DNA from: Ancylobacter oerskovii
GTDB lineage: Bacteria > Pseudomonadota > Alphaproteobacteria > Rhizobiales > Xanthobacteraceae
Length of the DNA stretch: 64,000 nt
Reading direction: 5' to 3'
NCBI RefSeq assembly: GCF_018390555.1
Contig: NZ_JAHBGB010000002.1
Coordinates: forward strand, 248,001 to 312,000
A program made the translations under genes and the position numbers. The first letter of the stretch is position 1; the number at the start of each line of letters is the position of its first letter. Below, piece by piece: positions 1 through 8,384 of the stretch. The notes below the pieces were generated by a model. The model ran no database searches. It was not told the origin of the DNA and saw only the letters and a program-made list of their open reading frames with translations.

Positions 1-812
1 GTCAAGCCGTTTGACGGCGAGGGCACGCAGCCGAGGATGAAGGCGATGTCCTCGGCATTCGACACGATCCGGTCGAGCCCGAACAGGCTGCGCGGCGGAT
101 CGTCGGGATGCACGCACAGGCGGAGGCCGCATTCCTCGGCGGTCGGGATGATCTCCTCGAGGAAGTGCTTGTAGTTGGCCTTCAGGTCCTCGCGCGAGAC
201 CTCGTCATAGCGCTCCAGCATGGCACGGAGCTGCGGCACGTCATAGCGGTCATAGGCGCCGGGCAGGCCGGCCATGATGTTGGTGAGCAGCCCGTCGCGA
301 TCCGTCTCGCTGGAGCGCGCGAACCACTCGGCTGCCCGCGCCAGCACCTCCGGCGAGTGACCCTTCTCGGCGCCGGGACGCTTCAGGATGTGAAGGTCGA
401 AGGCAACGTATTCGTGGATATTGAAGCGCAGCGCCGTGCCGCCGCCCGGCAGCGGCGCATGGAGTTGGGTGCGCGTCCAGTCGAGGATCGGCATGAAGTT
501 GTAGCAGACGACCGAGATGCCCTCGGCGGCGAGATTGCGCAGCGATGCACGGTAATTGTCGAGCAGCGGCGCGAGGTCGCCGTCGCCGAGCTTGATGCGC
601 TCGTGGATCGGCAGGCTTTCGACGACGCTCCACCGCAGGCCCAGGGCGGGGTTTTCCACCAGCGCCTTGCGCCTGCGGATCTCTTCGGGCGTCCACACCT
701 CGCCATAGGGGATCTGATGCAGCGCCGTGACCACGCCGGTCGCGCCGGCCTGCACGATGTGCCTCAGTTCGACGGCATCGTCGGGGCCGAACCAGCGCCA
801 GGTCTGTTCCAT
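1..812 (-). CDS. uxuA: Mannonate dehydratase, cut by the window edge
   Basis: UxuA dehydrates D-mannonate to 2-keto-3-deoxy-D-gluconate in the cytoplasm, the step after fructuronate reductase. I translated the start myself: MEQTWRWFGPDDAVELRH, followed by GATGVVTALHQIPYGEVW, the typical N-terminus of the family. Further family signatures are VVESLPIHERIK, NFMPILDWTRTQL and LCVHPDDPP. About 270 codons are visible; the family is usually 350-400 residues, so the C-terminus lies outside the window. The start codon lies 14 bp after the uxuB stop on the same strand, so this is the last visible gene of the leftward operon. The only short reading frames previously obvious here are antisense or out of frame. 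Confidence 0.93.
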   Translation of the reverse strand, partial: MEQTWRWFGPDDAVELRHIVQAGATGVVTALHQIPYGEVWTPEEIRRRKALVENPALGLRWSVVESLPIHERIKLGDGDLAPLLDNYRASLRNLAAEGISVVCYNFMPILDWTRTQLHAPLPGGGTALRFNIHEYVAFDLHILKRPGAEKGHSPEVLARAAEWFARSSETDRDGLLTNIMAGLPGAYDRYDVPQLRAMLERYDEVSREDLKANYKHFLEEIIPTAEECGLRLCVHPDDPPRSLFGLDRIVSNAEDIAFILGCVPSPSNGL

Positions 813-825
813 GAAAGTCTCCGGT

Positions 826-2328
826 TTATCGGGTGGGGGTCGCGTGGGCGAGGCCCCGAAGCGTGGCGCGGGTGCCGTGCGTCGACAGCCGGACATAGGC
901 GTCGGTGACGGCGGCGGTGAAGGTCGGGTTCGCGCCCAGCGTGCCGAAGATCGGCTCGATGGCGACGGCGCGGCGCACGTAACCGGCAGCGTCGGTGGCG
1001 GGCGCCGCGGCCGACGCCAGAAGCGGAGCCAGCGGATCTGACACCCGCAGCGGCGCGCCCGCATCGCTCGTGCCGCGCGCATGGCGCAGGAACGCGGCGA
1101 CGACGAGGGCGAGCCTTTCAATGCCCTGCCCCGCCGCCATGCGGTCGCGGATCGGCGCGAGGATGCGCTGCGGCAGCTTCTGCGAGCCGTCCATGGCGAT
1201 CTGCGCCGTGAGATGGCGCACCCCGGGATTTTCGTAGCGCGCGCGCAGCTGCGCGGCATAGGCGGCAAGGTCGGCACCGGGCGGCGGCGGCACGGTGGGG
1301 ATGATCTCCTCGCGCCACAGCGCCTCGACGAAGGCGCCGATATCCGGGTCGGCGATGGCGGCGCTGACCGTCTCCACGCCGGCGAGGGTGCCGAGATAGG
1401 CCATCGCCGAATGGGTGCCGTTGAGCATGCGCAGCTTCATGAGCTCGAACGGCTCGACGTCGGTCGTCATCTGCGCACCGGCGAGATCCCAGCGCGGGCG
1501 GCCGGACGGAAAATTGTCCTCGATCACCCATTGGCGGAACGGCTCGTGCAGCACCGGCGCCTCGTCGCGCAGGCCGATCAGCTCCGCCGTCGCGGCGATG
1601 CCTTCCGGCGTGACGGCCGGCACGATGCGGTCGACCATGGTGGAGGGAAAGGCCACCTCGCGCTCGATCCATACCGCCAGCGCCTCGCCCTTCAGCGCCG
1701 CGTACTCAGTGACGACGCGACGGGTGACATGGCCGTTGCCCGGCAGGTTGTCGCAGCACAGCACAGTGAACGGCGCGAGACCGGCCGCGCGGCGCGCCGC
1801 CAGTGCCGCGACGATCAGGCCGGGGGCGGTGGCGGGCCGGCTTCCGGCCGCGAGGTCGGCGCGGATCTCCGGGTGATCGGCGCGCAAATGTCCGGTCGCC
1901 GGGTCGTGGCAATAGCCCTTCTCGGTGATGGTCAGGCTGACGATCCGCGTCGCGGGATCGGCCAAGAGGGCGGCGAGCCGCTCACCCTCGCTCGGTGCGT
2001 GGATGGCCGCGGTGAGCGAGCCGATGATACGGGCATGGCTGCCTCCCGGCCCGCGCTCGACGGCGGTGTACAGGCCGTCCTGCGGCTCCAGCCGCGCCTT
2101 CTGGTCGGGGCTGCGCAGGCTGACGCCGGTGAGGCCCCAGGACAGGTCGCCGCTCGCCTCCATCGCCTCGTCGTTGAACGCGGCGACATGGGCCCGCACG
2201 AAGGCGCCGAGCCCGATATGCACGATACCGGTGCCGACACGGGCGGGATCGAAGCCGGGCAGCCGGGCGCGGACGCGCGGAAGGCTGCGCCGGTCGAGGC
2301 GCTCGAAGGAAGACGTGGTGTCGGTCAT
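826..2328 (-). CDS. uxuB: Fructuronate reductase / mannitol dehydrogenase family protein
   Basis: This is a long-chain NAD(P)-dependent polyol/aldonate dehydrogenase of 500 residues, the normal family length. The N-terminal nucleotide-binding segment includes VGTGIVHIGLGAFVRAH (residues 31-47). The catalytic K-x4-N-x2-H signature is in LMKLRMLNGTHSAMAYLG (K298, N303, H306). The family includes mannitol 2-dehydrogenase, tagaturonate reductase and fructuronate reductase. The adjacent downstream uxuA makes fructuronate to D-mannonate the most likely reaction; that assignment comes from context, not from a residue I can point to. It is 13 bp downstream of the TRAP large permease gene in the same operon. 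Confidence 0.88.
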   Translation of the reverse strand: MTDTTSSFERLDRRSLPRVRARLPGFDPARVGTGIVHIGLGAFVRAHVAAFNDEAMEASGDLSWGLTGVSLRSPDQKARLEPQDGLYTAVERGPGGSHARIIGSLTAAIHAPSEGERLAALLADPATRIVSLTITEKGYCHDPATGHLRADHPEIRADLAAGSRPATAPGLIVAALAARRAAGLAPFTVLCCDNLPGNGHVTRRVVTEYAALKGEALAVWIEREVAFPSTMVDRIVPAVTPEGIAATAELIGLRDEAPVLHEPFRQWVIEDNFPSGRPRWDLAGAQMTTDVEPFELMKLRMLNGTHSAMAYLGTLAGVETVSAAIADPDIGAFVEALWREEIIPTVPPPPGADLAAYAAQLRARYENPGVRHLTAQIAMDGSQKLPQRILAPIRDRMAAGQGIERLALVVAAFLRHARGTSDAGAPLRVSDPLAPLLASAAAPATDAAGYVRRAVAIEPIFGTLGANPTFTAAVTDAYVRLSTHGTRATLRGLAHATPTR

Positions 2329-2341
2329 CGGTGTTTCCGGT

Positions 2342-3619
2342 TCAGTCGAACATCAGGCCGGGCAGCCACAGCGAGATGGCCGGCACGAAGGAGACCAGCA
2401 TCAGCACCAGGATGTTGCACAGCAGGAAGGGCACCACCTCGCGCGCCACCGTGCCGAGCGGCACCCGGGCGATGTTGCCGGCGACGAACAGGCAGACGCC
2501 GACCGGCGGGGTGGTCAGGCCGAGCATCAGGTTGATGACGCAGATCATCGCGAAGTGGATCGGGTCGATGCCGACCGCCGTCGCCACCGCCAACAGCGGC
2601 GGGAACAGAATGATCAGCGCGGCGATCGTCTCCATGAAGGTGCCGACGATCAGCAGCAGAATGTTCACCAGGAGGATGATGACGTACTTGTTCTCCGTCA
2701 TCGCCAGCATCGAGGCGGCGATCTGCTGCGGAATCTGCTCGGAGGTCAGGATCCAGCCGAACAGGTTGGCGAGACCGACCAAGAGGATCAGCGCGCCGGA
2801 GCCGACGGCGCTATCGAGCAGGATCTTGGGAAGTTCCCGCAGGCGGAAGCCCTTGTAGATGAACAGGCCCACCAGGAAGGCGTAGATCGACGCGACGATC
2901 GAAGCTTCGGTCGGGGTGAAGATGCCGCCGACGATGCCGTAGAGGATGATGACCGTCATCAGGATGGCCCAGAAGGCCGCCTTGCCGGAGTTGAAGATCT
3001 CGCCGAAGCCGGCCCATTCGCCCTTCGGGTAGTTGCGCGCCCGGGCGACGAGATAGCAGGTCACCATCATGGCGAGGCCCATCAGCACGCCGGGAATGGC
3101 GCCGGCAAGGAACATCCGTCCCACCGACAGGCCGGTCAGCGTGCCGACGATGATCATCGGTACCGAGGGCGGGATGATCGGGCCGACGGTGGAGGCCGAG
3201 GCGGTGAGCGCGGCGGCGAAGCCGGCGGAATAGCCGGACTTCTTCATCGCCGGGATCATCACCGCGCCGATCGAGGCGGTTTCCGACACCGCGGTGCCGG
3301 AGATGCCGGCGAAGATCATCGAGCCGCCGACATTGGCGAGGCCGAGGCCGCCGCGAATATGGCCGAGCACCGCGCTGGAGAACCGCACGATCTGGTCGGT
3401 GATGCCGCCGCGGTTCATCAAATTGCCGGCGAGCACGAAGCCGGGAATGCAGAGCAGCACGAAGCTGTCCATGCCGGTGTACATGAACTGCGGGATGACG
3501 GTGAGGTCGATGTCGGCCGCCAGCAGATAGGCCAGCGAGGCGACGCCGAGCGAGATGGCCACGGGCACGCCGAGCAACAGGCAGGCGGCGAAGGTGCCGA
3601 ACAGGAGCGCGACGAGCAT
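2342..3619 (-). CDS. dctM: TRAP transporter large permease (DctM type)
   Basis: A 425-residue, very hydrophobic protein and the main transmembrane channel subunit of a tripartite ATP-independent periplasmic importer. It normally has about 12 membrane helices. The DctM family signatures are visible: IPGFVLAGNLMNRGGIT, the loop GGSMIFAGISGTAVSETASI and TVGPIIPPSVPMIIVGT. It overlaps the small permease gene by one base at 3619, so translation is coupled. It imports whatever the periplasmic protein encoded upstream captures, using the sodium or proton gradient rather than ATP. The uxu genes around it suggest an aldonate or hexuronate substrate. Confidence 0.93.
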   Translation of the reverse strand: MLVALLFGTFAACLLLGVPVAISLGVASLAYLLAADIDLTVIPQFMYTGMDSFVLLCIPGFVLAGNLMNRGGITDQIVRFSSAVLGHIRGGLGLANVGGSMIFAGISGTAVSETASIGAVMIPAMKKSGYSAGFAAALTASASTVGPIIPPSVPMIIVGTLTGLSVGRMFLAGAIPGVLMGLAMMVTCYLVARARNYPKGEWAGFGEIFNSGKAAFWAILMTVIILYGIVGGIFTPTEASIVASIYAFLVGLFIYKGFRLRELPKILLDSAVGSGALILLVGLANLFGWILTSEQIPQQIAASMLAMTENKYVIILLVNILLLIVGTFMETIAALIILFPPLLAVATAVGIDPIHFAMICVINLMLGLTTPPVGVCLFVAGNIARVPLGTVAREVVPFLLCNILVLMLVSFVPAISLWLPGLMFD

Positions 3620-4113
3620 CAGACCAGCTCCTCAAGCGTGGGGGTACGGCCATAGCCGAGCAGCCGGGCCAGGGCGAAGAACACCAGGCACACCGGGATG
3701 ATCATCACGTCGACATAGGACCACAGCATCGGCGCGTCGAAGGAACGCGCCCGCTCGCCGAGGCTCATCTCCAGATACACCCAGGCGCTGGGAATGATGG
3801 CGAGGCCGAACAGAAGGATGACCACGTCAACCAGCTTGGCGGCGAGGTTTCGCGCCGGCTCCGGCAGCATCGAGGTGACGATGTCGACATTGACCATCTC
3901 GCCGTCCAGCAGGGCCAGCCCGCAGGAGAACGACACCAGATGGATCAGCGCGAAGCGGGAGACTTCTTCCGTCCAGGCCGGCACGTAGACATTCGGCAGC
4001 CGCCCCAACACCTGCATGGTGACGACGGCGATCAGCACGACGAACGCGACCACCGTGCCGATCCGACAAATCCACTTCATGGCGCAGAGCGCCAGCTCGA
4101 ACAGCGTACGCAT
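3619..4113 (-). CDS. dctQ: TRAP transporter small permease (DctQ type)
   Basis: A 164-residue membrane protein starting MRTLFELALCAMKWICRIG with about four hydrophobic segments, as expected for the DctQ subunit that pairs with DctM. A GTG 22 codons upstream is in frame, overlapping the dctP stop. I prefer the ATG at 4113 because GGAG lies 7 bases before it and the family N-terminus fits. The signature region PAWTEEVSRFALIHLVSF, a conserved amphipathic stretch in DctQ proteins, supports the family. It sits between the binding-protein and large-permease genes of the same operon. Confidence 0.9.
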   Translation of the reverse strand: MRTLFELALCAMKWICRIGTVVAFVVLIAVVTMQVLGRLPNVYVPAWTEEVSRFALIHLVSFSCGLALLDGEMVNVDIVTSMLPEPARNLAAKLVDVVILLFGLAIIPSAWVYLEMSLGERARSFDAPMLWSYVDVMIIPVCLVFFALARLLGYGRTPTLEELV

Positions 4114-4175
4114 CCAGGTGCTCCGCGACAGGCAGGAAGGCGCGGCCCCATCCCGGGCCGCGCCGCGGGAGGGCG

Positions 4176-5150
4176 TCACTTGGTCGAGAGGATCTGCTCG
4201 TAGAGCGGCCGCAGCTGGTCGCCGAGCGCCTTCGACACCGCGTCCTGGCCGGCCTTGGCGAAGGCCTCCTTGTCGACGGTGACGAACTCCATGCCGGCCT
4301 TCTCGAGGGCGGCGCGGTCCTCCGCGTCGGTCTTGGTGAACAGCTCGCGCTCATAGGCCTGCGCGATCTTGGCGGATTCGCGAATGGCCTCCTGCTGCTC
4401 CTTGGTCAGCTTGTTGAAGTTGCGCTCGCTGACCACGAGATAGATCCAGCTGCGCACGTGATCGGTGAGGTTCACGTATTTCTGGACTTCGTTGAAGCTC
4501 GCCGAGCGGATCAGCGCCAACGGGTTCTCCTGCGCATCGATGACGTGGCTCTGCAGGCCGGTGAACACTTCCGAGAACGCCATCGGCGTCGCCTTGGCGC
4601 CGACCGCGTTCCAGAACACCACGTGCAGCGGCACGTTGGAGACGCGCATCTTCAGCCCCTGCAGGTCGGCGGGGCTCTTGATCGGCCGGTTGGAGGTCAG
4701 CTCGCGCGGGCCGCGGGCGAAATAGGTCAGCGGGATGACGCGGACGCTCTTCTGGATCTCCTCGGCGATCTTCTGGCCGACCGGGCCGTCCACCACCTTC
4801 TGCAGGTGATCGAGGTCGCGGATCGCGTAGGGCACCGCCAACAGCGAGGCATAGGGCGTCCAGTTCTGCATGGATTCACCAGAGATGGTGAAGTCGACGG
4901 TGCCGAACTGCATGCCCTTGATCAGGTCGACTTCCTTGCCCAGCGTGTCGTTCGGGAAGACCTGGATCTCGACTTCGCCATTGGTGCGCTTCTTCACCTC
5001 CTCGGCGAATTTCAGCGAGGCGAGGTGCCACGAATTCTGCTCATTGGCGAGATGGCCGAGCTTCATCACCGTCTTGGCGTCGGCGGTGCCGGCGAACAGC
5101 GCGGCGGTCATCGCGCCGGCCAGAATAGCGCTCTTCAGATGTGCAAACAC
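4176..5150 (-). CDS. dctP: TRAP transporter periplasmic substrate-binding protein (DctP type)
   Basis: A 324-residue secreted binding protein. It uses a GTG start preceded by GGAGGAAAGAC, and a Sec signal peptide of about 25 residues ends near AGTADA. DctP-family features are KLGHLANEQNSWHLASLKFAEEV near the mature N-terminus (given here only as a landmark at residues 31-53), the arginine-containing stretch LQGLKMRVSNVPL, where the arginine normally binds the substrate carboxylate, and DAQENPLALI. The conserved carboxylate-binding arginine fits an acidic sugar. It follows the dehydrogenase gene after a spacer holding a stem-loop, and precedes dctQ and dctM. Confidence 0.92.
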   Translation of the reverse strand: MFAHLKSAILAGAMTAALFAGTADAKTVMKLGHLANEQNSWHLASLKFAEEVKKRTNGEVEIQVFPNDTLGKEVDLIKGMQFGTVDFTISGESMQNWTPYASLLAVPYAIRDLDHLQKVVDGPVGQKIAEEIQKSVRVIPLTYFARGPRELTSNRPIKSPADLQGLKMRVSNVPLHVVFWNAVGAKATPMAFSEVFTGLQSHVIDAQENPLALIRSASFNEVQKYVNLTDHVRSWIYLVVSERNFNKLTKEQQEAIRESAKIAQAYERELFTKTDAEDRAALEKAGMEFVTVDKEAFAKAGQDAVSKALGDQLRPLYEQILSTK

Positions 5151-5175
5151 GTCTTTCCTCCCAGTTTTTTGATGT

Positions 5176-5195
5176 TCGGCTTGCCAGCAAGCCGA
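5176..5195. other. Perfect 9-bp stem-loop between dehydrogenase and TRAP binding-protein genes
   Basis: TCGGCTTGC-CA-GCAAGCCGA is a perfect inverted repeat with a 2-base loop, between the stop of the dehydrogenase gene and the GTG of dctP. On the transcribed minus strand it is followed by an A run, not a T run, so it is unlikely to be an intrinsic terminator. Intercistronic hairpins in front of binding-protein genes often stabilise or differentially process the transcript; that role is inferred here. Confidence 0.55.
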
Positions 5196-5207
5196 CAGGC
5201 AGCGGCG

Positions 5208-6227
5208 TTACTGCGCGAAATCCAGCTGGATCTTGATGGTCTTGCCCGGCTCCTTCTCGAAGAGCTCGAAGGCGGCGGCGGCGTCCTTCGCCGCGAAGGT
5301 CTGGGTGATCATCGCCTCGGGCTTCAGCTTGCCGCCCTCCAACCACTCGACCACCTTTGGGATCAGCCGGCGGTTGAGCCGCGAGCCGTAGAGCGTGAGC
5401 TCCTTCTTGACGATCTCCTGCTGCGAGATGTTGCAGGGCGCCGGGGAGAACCCCATGATCCCGACGCGCCCGGCCGGAGAGGCGACGCGGCAGGCTTCCT
5501 CCAGCAACGCGGGAACCCCGGCGCAGTCGATCACCAGAGTCGGGCCGAGGCCGTCGGTCTCCGGGGCGACGCGGGCGGGAATGTCGTCGACGCCGGAGAC
5601 CAGCACCTTGTCGGCGCCGAAGCCGAGCGCGCGCTCCAGCCGCGCCCGGTCGGGATCGGCGACGATGACGCGGGCGCCGTTCATCTTGGCGACCTGCATC
5701 ACCGTCACCCCGACGGTGCCGGCGCCATAGAGCAGCACGGTGTCGTCCGGCCCGCAGCCGGTGCGCTCCAGAATGTTGGCGGCGATGGAGAACGGCTCGG
5801 CCAGCGCGCCGATGCCGATGGGGGTCTCGGCCTTGAGCTTCACCGCATTACCCGCCGGCACGGCGATGAAGTTGCGGAACCCGCCATCGCGGTGCACGCC
5901 CATCACTTCGAGATGGGCGCAGACATTCGAGCGGCCGATGCGGCAGGGATAGCAATGGCCGCAGGCGACCACCGGATCGACCACGACGCGATCGCCGGCT
6001 TTGAAGCCGGTGACGCTCGCGCCGACCTCGACGATCTCGCCGGCGAATTCATGGCCGATGACGCGCGGATAGCGGGCGAAAGGATTGCTGCCGTGGAAAA
6101 TATGCATGTCCGAGCCGCAAATCCCAGCACGCAGCACACGGACCAACACTTCGCCTGATTCAACCGGGGGCATGTCGGCCTCGACGACGCGCAGATCGTG
6201 AGGGCGGACGACACTGACGGCAATCAT
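5208..6227 (-). CDS. Zinc-dependent medium-chain dehydrogenase, L-gulonate/L-galactonate 5-dehydrogenase-like
   Basis: A 339-residue medium-chain dehydrogenase. Catalytic zinc ligands are C37 in AGICGSDMHIFHG and H59-E60 in RVIGHEFAGEI. Structural zinc cysteines C89, C92, C95 and C103 lie in ACGHCYPCRIGRSNVC. The NAD(P) site is VLLYGAGTVGV. The sequence looks like the sorbitol dehydrogenase/LgoD/RspB group, which oxidises sugar acids at C5. L-gulonate 5-oxidation gives D-fructuronate, which UxuB and UxuA then handle, so an L-gulonate dehydrogenase is the best contextual guess. L-galactonate is possible but would need tagaturonate reductase. First gene of the operon. Confidence 0.82.
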   Translation of the reverse strand: MIAVSVVRPHDLRVVEADMPPVESGEVLVRVLRAGICGSDMHIFHGSNPFARYPRVIGHEFAGEIVEVGASVTGFKAGDRVVVDPVVACGHCYPCRIGRSNVCAHLEVMGVHRDGGFRNFIAVPAGNAVKLKAETPIGIGALAEPFSIAANILERTGCGPDDTVLLYGAGTVGVTVMQVAKMNGARVIVADPDRARLERALGFGADKVLVSGVDDIPARVAPETDGLGPTLVIDCAGVPALLEEACRVASPAGRVGIMGFSPAPCNISQQEIVKKELTLYGSRLNRRLIPKVVEWLEGGKLKPEAMITQTFAAKDAAAAFELFEKEPGKTIKIQLDFAQ

Positions 6228-6260
6228 GGCGCTTCCTCCTGCCTTATGGCTTGAGGCGAC

Positions 6261-6288
6261 ATTGCAACACTAGTATGCAAGTTGTCAA
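6261..6288 (-). promoter_or_regulatory. Promoter with overlapping GntR-type operator for the aldonate operon
   Basis: On the minus strand a perfect -35 TTGACA (6283-6288) is followed after 16 bp by TGCAAT (6261-6266). Between and over these lies the imperfect palindrome TTGCAACACTAGTATGCAA (6262-6280; TTGCA arms, ACTAGT core). Palindromes of this form with an ACTAGT centre are typical of FadR-subfamily GntR regulators of uronate genes. A repressor bound here would block both promoter elements. No matching regulator gene is visible nearby. Confidence 0.6.
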
Positions 6289-6697
6289 TCAATGGTCGGC
6301 GACCTCTTATGTCACGCGGAATCTGCCATTCCGGCCGACTGTCCGGCGCATGTCACCGTTCGCAAGGCGTTGCCGTGCCTAGTTGCCGGAAGATATTCGA
6401 AGCCGTCCCCCGACGCGGATGTCCGCTTCCAGGCAAGTCTCGATGTCCGGAGCCGGCGGAATATGCCATGGCAACCTGTTCACGAGCCACGGCGAGTGAC
6501 CGGGTGTGGGAGGCGGCCTGAAAGCCCCTCCCCGCTCGAGCCGCAGAATTGTGTTGGCACATTCGTTGGCATATGCCCGACAAACGGCAACCTATATCAT
6601 TATTTCTATTGAATAATTTCCATGTGATATCCGTCCTGCCGGGCCACCATTTGCCCCTCCGCCAGTCTCGCCGATGTCTGCCGAGGCACCCGATCGG
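6289..6697. other. Noncoding stretch with an AT-rich patch
   Basis: About 410 bp between the operon promoter and the end of the LysR gene. I see no convincing gene. A strikingly AT-rich patch (about 6588-6635) contains ATTATT-N7-AATAAT at 6599-6617, unlike the surrounding GC-rich DNA. It lies just downstream of the LysR stop, so it may help end that transcript or be the trace of an insertion. A 21-bp sequence at 6511-6531 recurs near 13.4 kb. Confidence 0.4.
6511..6531 (+). repeat. 21-bp dispersed intergenic repeat, copy 1
   Basis: AGGCGGCCTGAA-A-GCCCCTCC matches positions 13396-13416 with one mismatch, in the same orientation. The second copy can fold around GGCC-TGAA-GGCC. Both copies are intergenic. 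It may be a member of a small dispersed repeat family; function unknown. Confidence 0.4.
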
Positions 6698-7579
6698 CTA
6701 TCCGAATTGCTCAACCGCAAAATCGATAAATGCCCGGAGCTTGGGGGTTATCCGTCGGTCCGGCGCGAAAAGAAGATGCTTTGGGCGGGTTGCCGGCAGC
6801 CAATCGGACAGGATCGGCGTGAGGCCGCCGGTCGCGATGTCTTCCTGGAGAAGCTCTGCGGCCTGGAGGATGATGCCCGAGCCGGCCAATGCGGCCTGCC
6901 GCAATGCTTGTCCGCTATTGACCGAGAATTTCGGCTTGATCGGGACGACGACCTCACCCGACGCTCCGATGAAACGCCAGGACGTCTCCAGCACCGAGCC
7001 CGCGAAACCCAGACAGTCATGCCGCACCAGATCTTCCGGTGACGAGGGAACGCCCTGGCGCCGAAGATAGTCGGTCGAGGCGCAGGCAAGGAAACCTTGG
7101 GGGCGCAGGCCACGCGCAATAAGCGTGCTGTCGGACAGGCGTCCGATGCGGAACACGCAGTCGTAGCCTTCGTCGACCAGATCCACCAGACGATCGCTCA
7201 GGTTGAGCCGGATCGTGACGTCGGGATACTGCGCCATGAAATCGGGCAGCACCGGCGCAAGGCTGTAGGTGCCGAAGGTGAACGGCGCATTGATGCGCAA
7301 TTCGCCGCGCGGTGCCGCGCGGTTTTGCGCCGCCATCGCTTCGGCCGCCTCGAGTTCCGCCAGAACGATCCGCGTCCGTTCGAGGAAATCCTTGCCCGCA
7401 TCCGTCAGGCTCTGGCGTCGGGTCGTCCGGTTCAGCAGCCGGACGCCCAGATGCTCCTCGAGCAGGCGGATGTGCTTGCCCACCATCGGTCCCGAGATGC
7501 CCATGGCGTCGGCGGCCGCGGAAAACGAACCCGCCTCCGCCACCTTGGCGAATACCTCCATGCTGGTCAGGCGATCCAT
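6698..7579 (-). CDS. LysR-family transcriptional regulator
   Basis: A 293-residue LysR-type regulator of normal length. The N-terminal winged helix-turn-helix spans about residues 4-62, with FSAAADAMGISGPMVGKHIR as the recognition region and LLNRTTRRQSLTDAG as the usual wing. The rest is the periplasmic-binding-protein-like effector domain, including INAPFTFGTYSLAPVLPDF. It belongs to the group that controls an adjacent divergent oxidoreductase. It is divergent from the reductase/Old Yellow Enzyme/VOC operon, and a perfect palindrome lies in the 115-bp spacer, so it probably controls that operon and itself. The inducer cannot be told from sequence. Confidence 0.92.
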   Translation of the reverse strand: MDRLTSMEVFAKVAEAGSFSAAADAMGISGPMVGKHIRLLEEHLGVRLLNRTTRRQSLTDAGKDFLERTRIVLAELEAAEAMAAQNRAAPRGELRINAPFTFGTYSLAPVLPDFMAQYPDVTIRLNLSDRLVDLVDEGYDCVFRIGRLSDSTLIARGLRPQGFLACASTDYLRRQGVPSSPEDLVRHDCLGFAGSVLETSWRFIGASGEVVVPIKPKFSVNSGQALRQAALAGSGIILQAAELLQEDIATGGLTPILSDWLPATRPKHLLFAPDRRITPKLRAFIDFAVEQFG

Positions 7580-7598
7580 CGATTAAAAACCACCAGTT

Positions 7599-7616
7599 TC
7601 CAGTGTTGCTACTGGA
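7599..7616. promoter_or_regulatory. Palindromic operator candidate between LysR and the reductase operon
   Basis: TCCAGT-GTTGCT-ACTGGA is a perfect 6-bp-arm inverted repeat. It is 20 bp upstream of the LysR start and about 80 bp upstream of the reductase start, the usual place for a LysR binding site. Binding is inferred. Confidence 0.5.
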
Positions 7617-7694
7617 TGCGGATTTATCACGATCCCGGCGAGATCCATATTCCCTCCAACGCCGACAGGTTCGGCATCACACATGGAGGTCGCT

Positions 7695-8321
7695 ATGACT
7701 GTCGCTGTCATCGGTACCGGCAAGATGGGTTCGGGCATCGCCAAACTGCTTGCCGGCAAGGGCGAGAAAATCGTTATCGGATCGCGGGACCCGGCGAAGG
7801 CCGCGCAGCTCGCTGCCGAGATCGGCCATGGCGCCGAGGGCGGAGGCATCGCCGCAGCGGCGAAGCTGGCCGACATCGTCGTGCTCGCCGTCACCTATCC
7901 TCAGATCGGCGACGCGATCAGGGAAGCGGGAGGCCTTGCCGGCAAGATCATCGTCGACATCTCAAATCCCATTACCGAGGACTTCAAGGCGTTGACGGTG
8001 GGACACACCACGTCCGCGGCTGAGGAAATTCAGAAGCTTGCGCCCGAAGCCAAGGTCGTGAAGGCCTTCAACACGATCTTCGCGCAGCTGCTACCGGCGG
8101 AATCGCGCGAGGGCCGCAAGGTGCAAGTGTTTGTCGCCGGCGACGACGAAGTCGCCAAGAAGAAAGTTTCCGATCTGGTGGCGAAGGGCGAGTTCGAACC
8201 GATCGACTCCGGTCCGCTGTCGAACTCGCGATATCTGGAGCCTGTCGGCGAAATCAACATCTGGTTCGGCTTCTTCCTCGGCTGGGGCACGAGCGCGGCC
8301 CCGGCCTGGATCAAATCCTGA
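7695..8321 (+). CDS. NAD(P)-binding reductase, F420-dependent NADP reductase-like
   Basis: A 208-residue Rossmann-fold protein. It opens MTVAVIGTGKMGSGIAKLLA with the dinucleotide motif GTGKMG (residues 7-12), followed by VIGSRDPAKA, which fits 2'-phosphate (NADP) recognition. The mid-protein segment VVKAFNTIFAQLLP is typical of the NADPH-dependent F420 reductase-like family (PF03807 plus a short C-terminal domain). Members without F420 are common in alphaproteobacteria and their substrates are mostly unknown. I chose the ATG at 7695 rather than the one at 7683 because GGAGGT lies exactly in front of it. First gene of the rightward operon, divergent from LysR. Confidence 0.8.
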   Translation: MTVAVIGTGKMGSGIAKLLAGKGEKIVIGSRDPAKAAQLAAEIGHGAEGGGIAAAAKLADIVVLAVTYPQIGDAIREAGGLAGKIIVDISNPITEDFKALTVGHTTSAAEEIQKLAPEAKVVKAFNTIFAQLLPAESREGRKVQVFVAGDDEVAKKKVSDLVAKGEFEPIDSGPLSNSRYLEPVGEINIWFGFFLGWGTSAAPAWIKS

Positions 8322-8384
8322 GCGTGACGCGGGGCAGGAGCGCACGGCGCTTCTGCCCCATACTAAAGGCACAGCGGAGCGCCC

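Noticed and set aside
1081-6158. Several long plus-strand frames opposite the aldonate operon
   Set aside because: All are antisense to well-identified genes and have biased Arg/Gly/Asp-rich composition.
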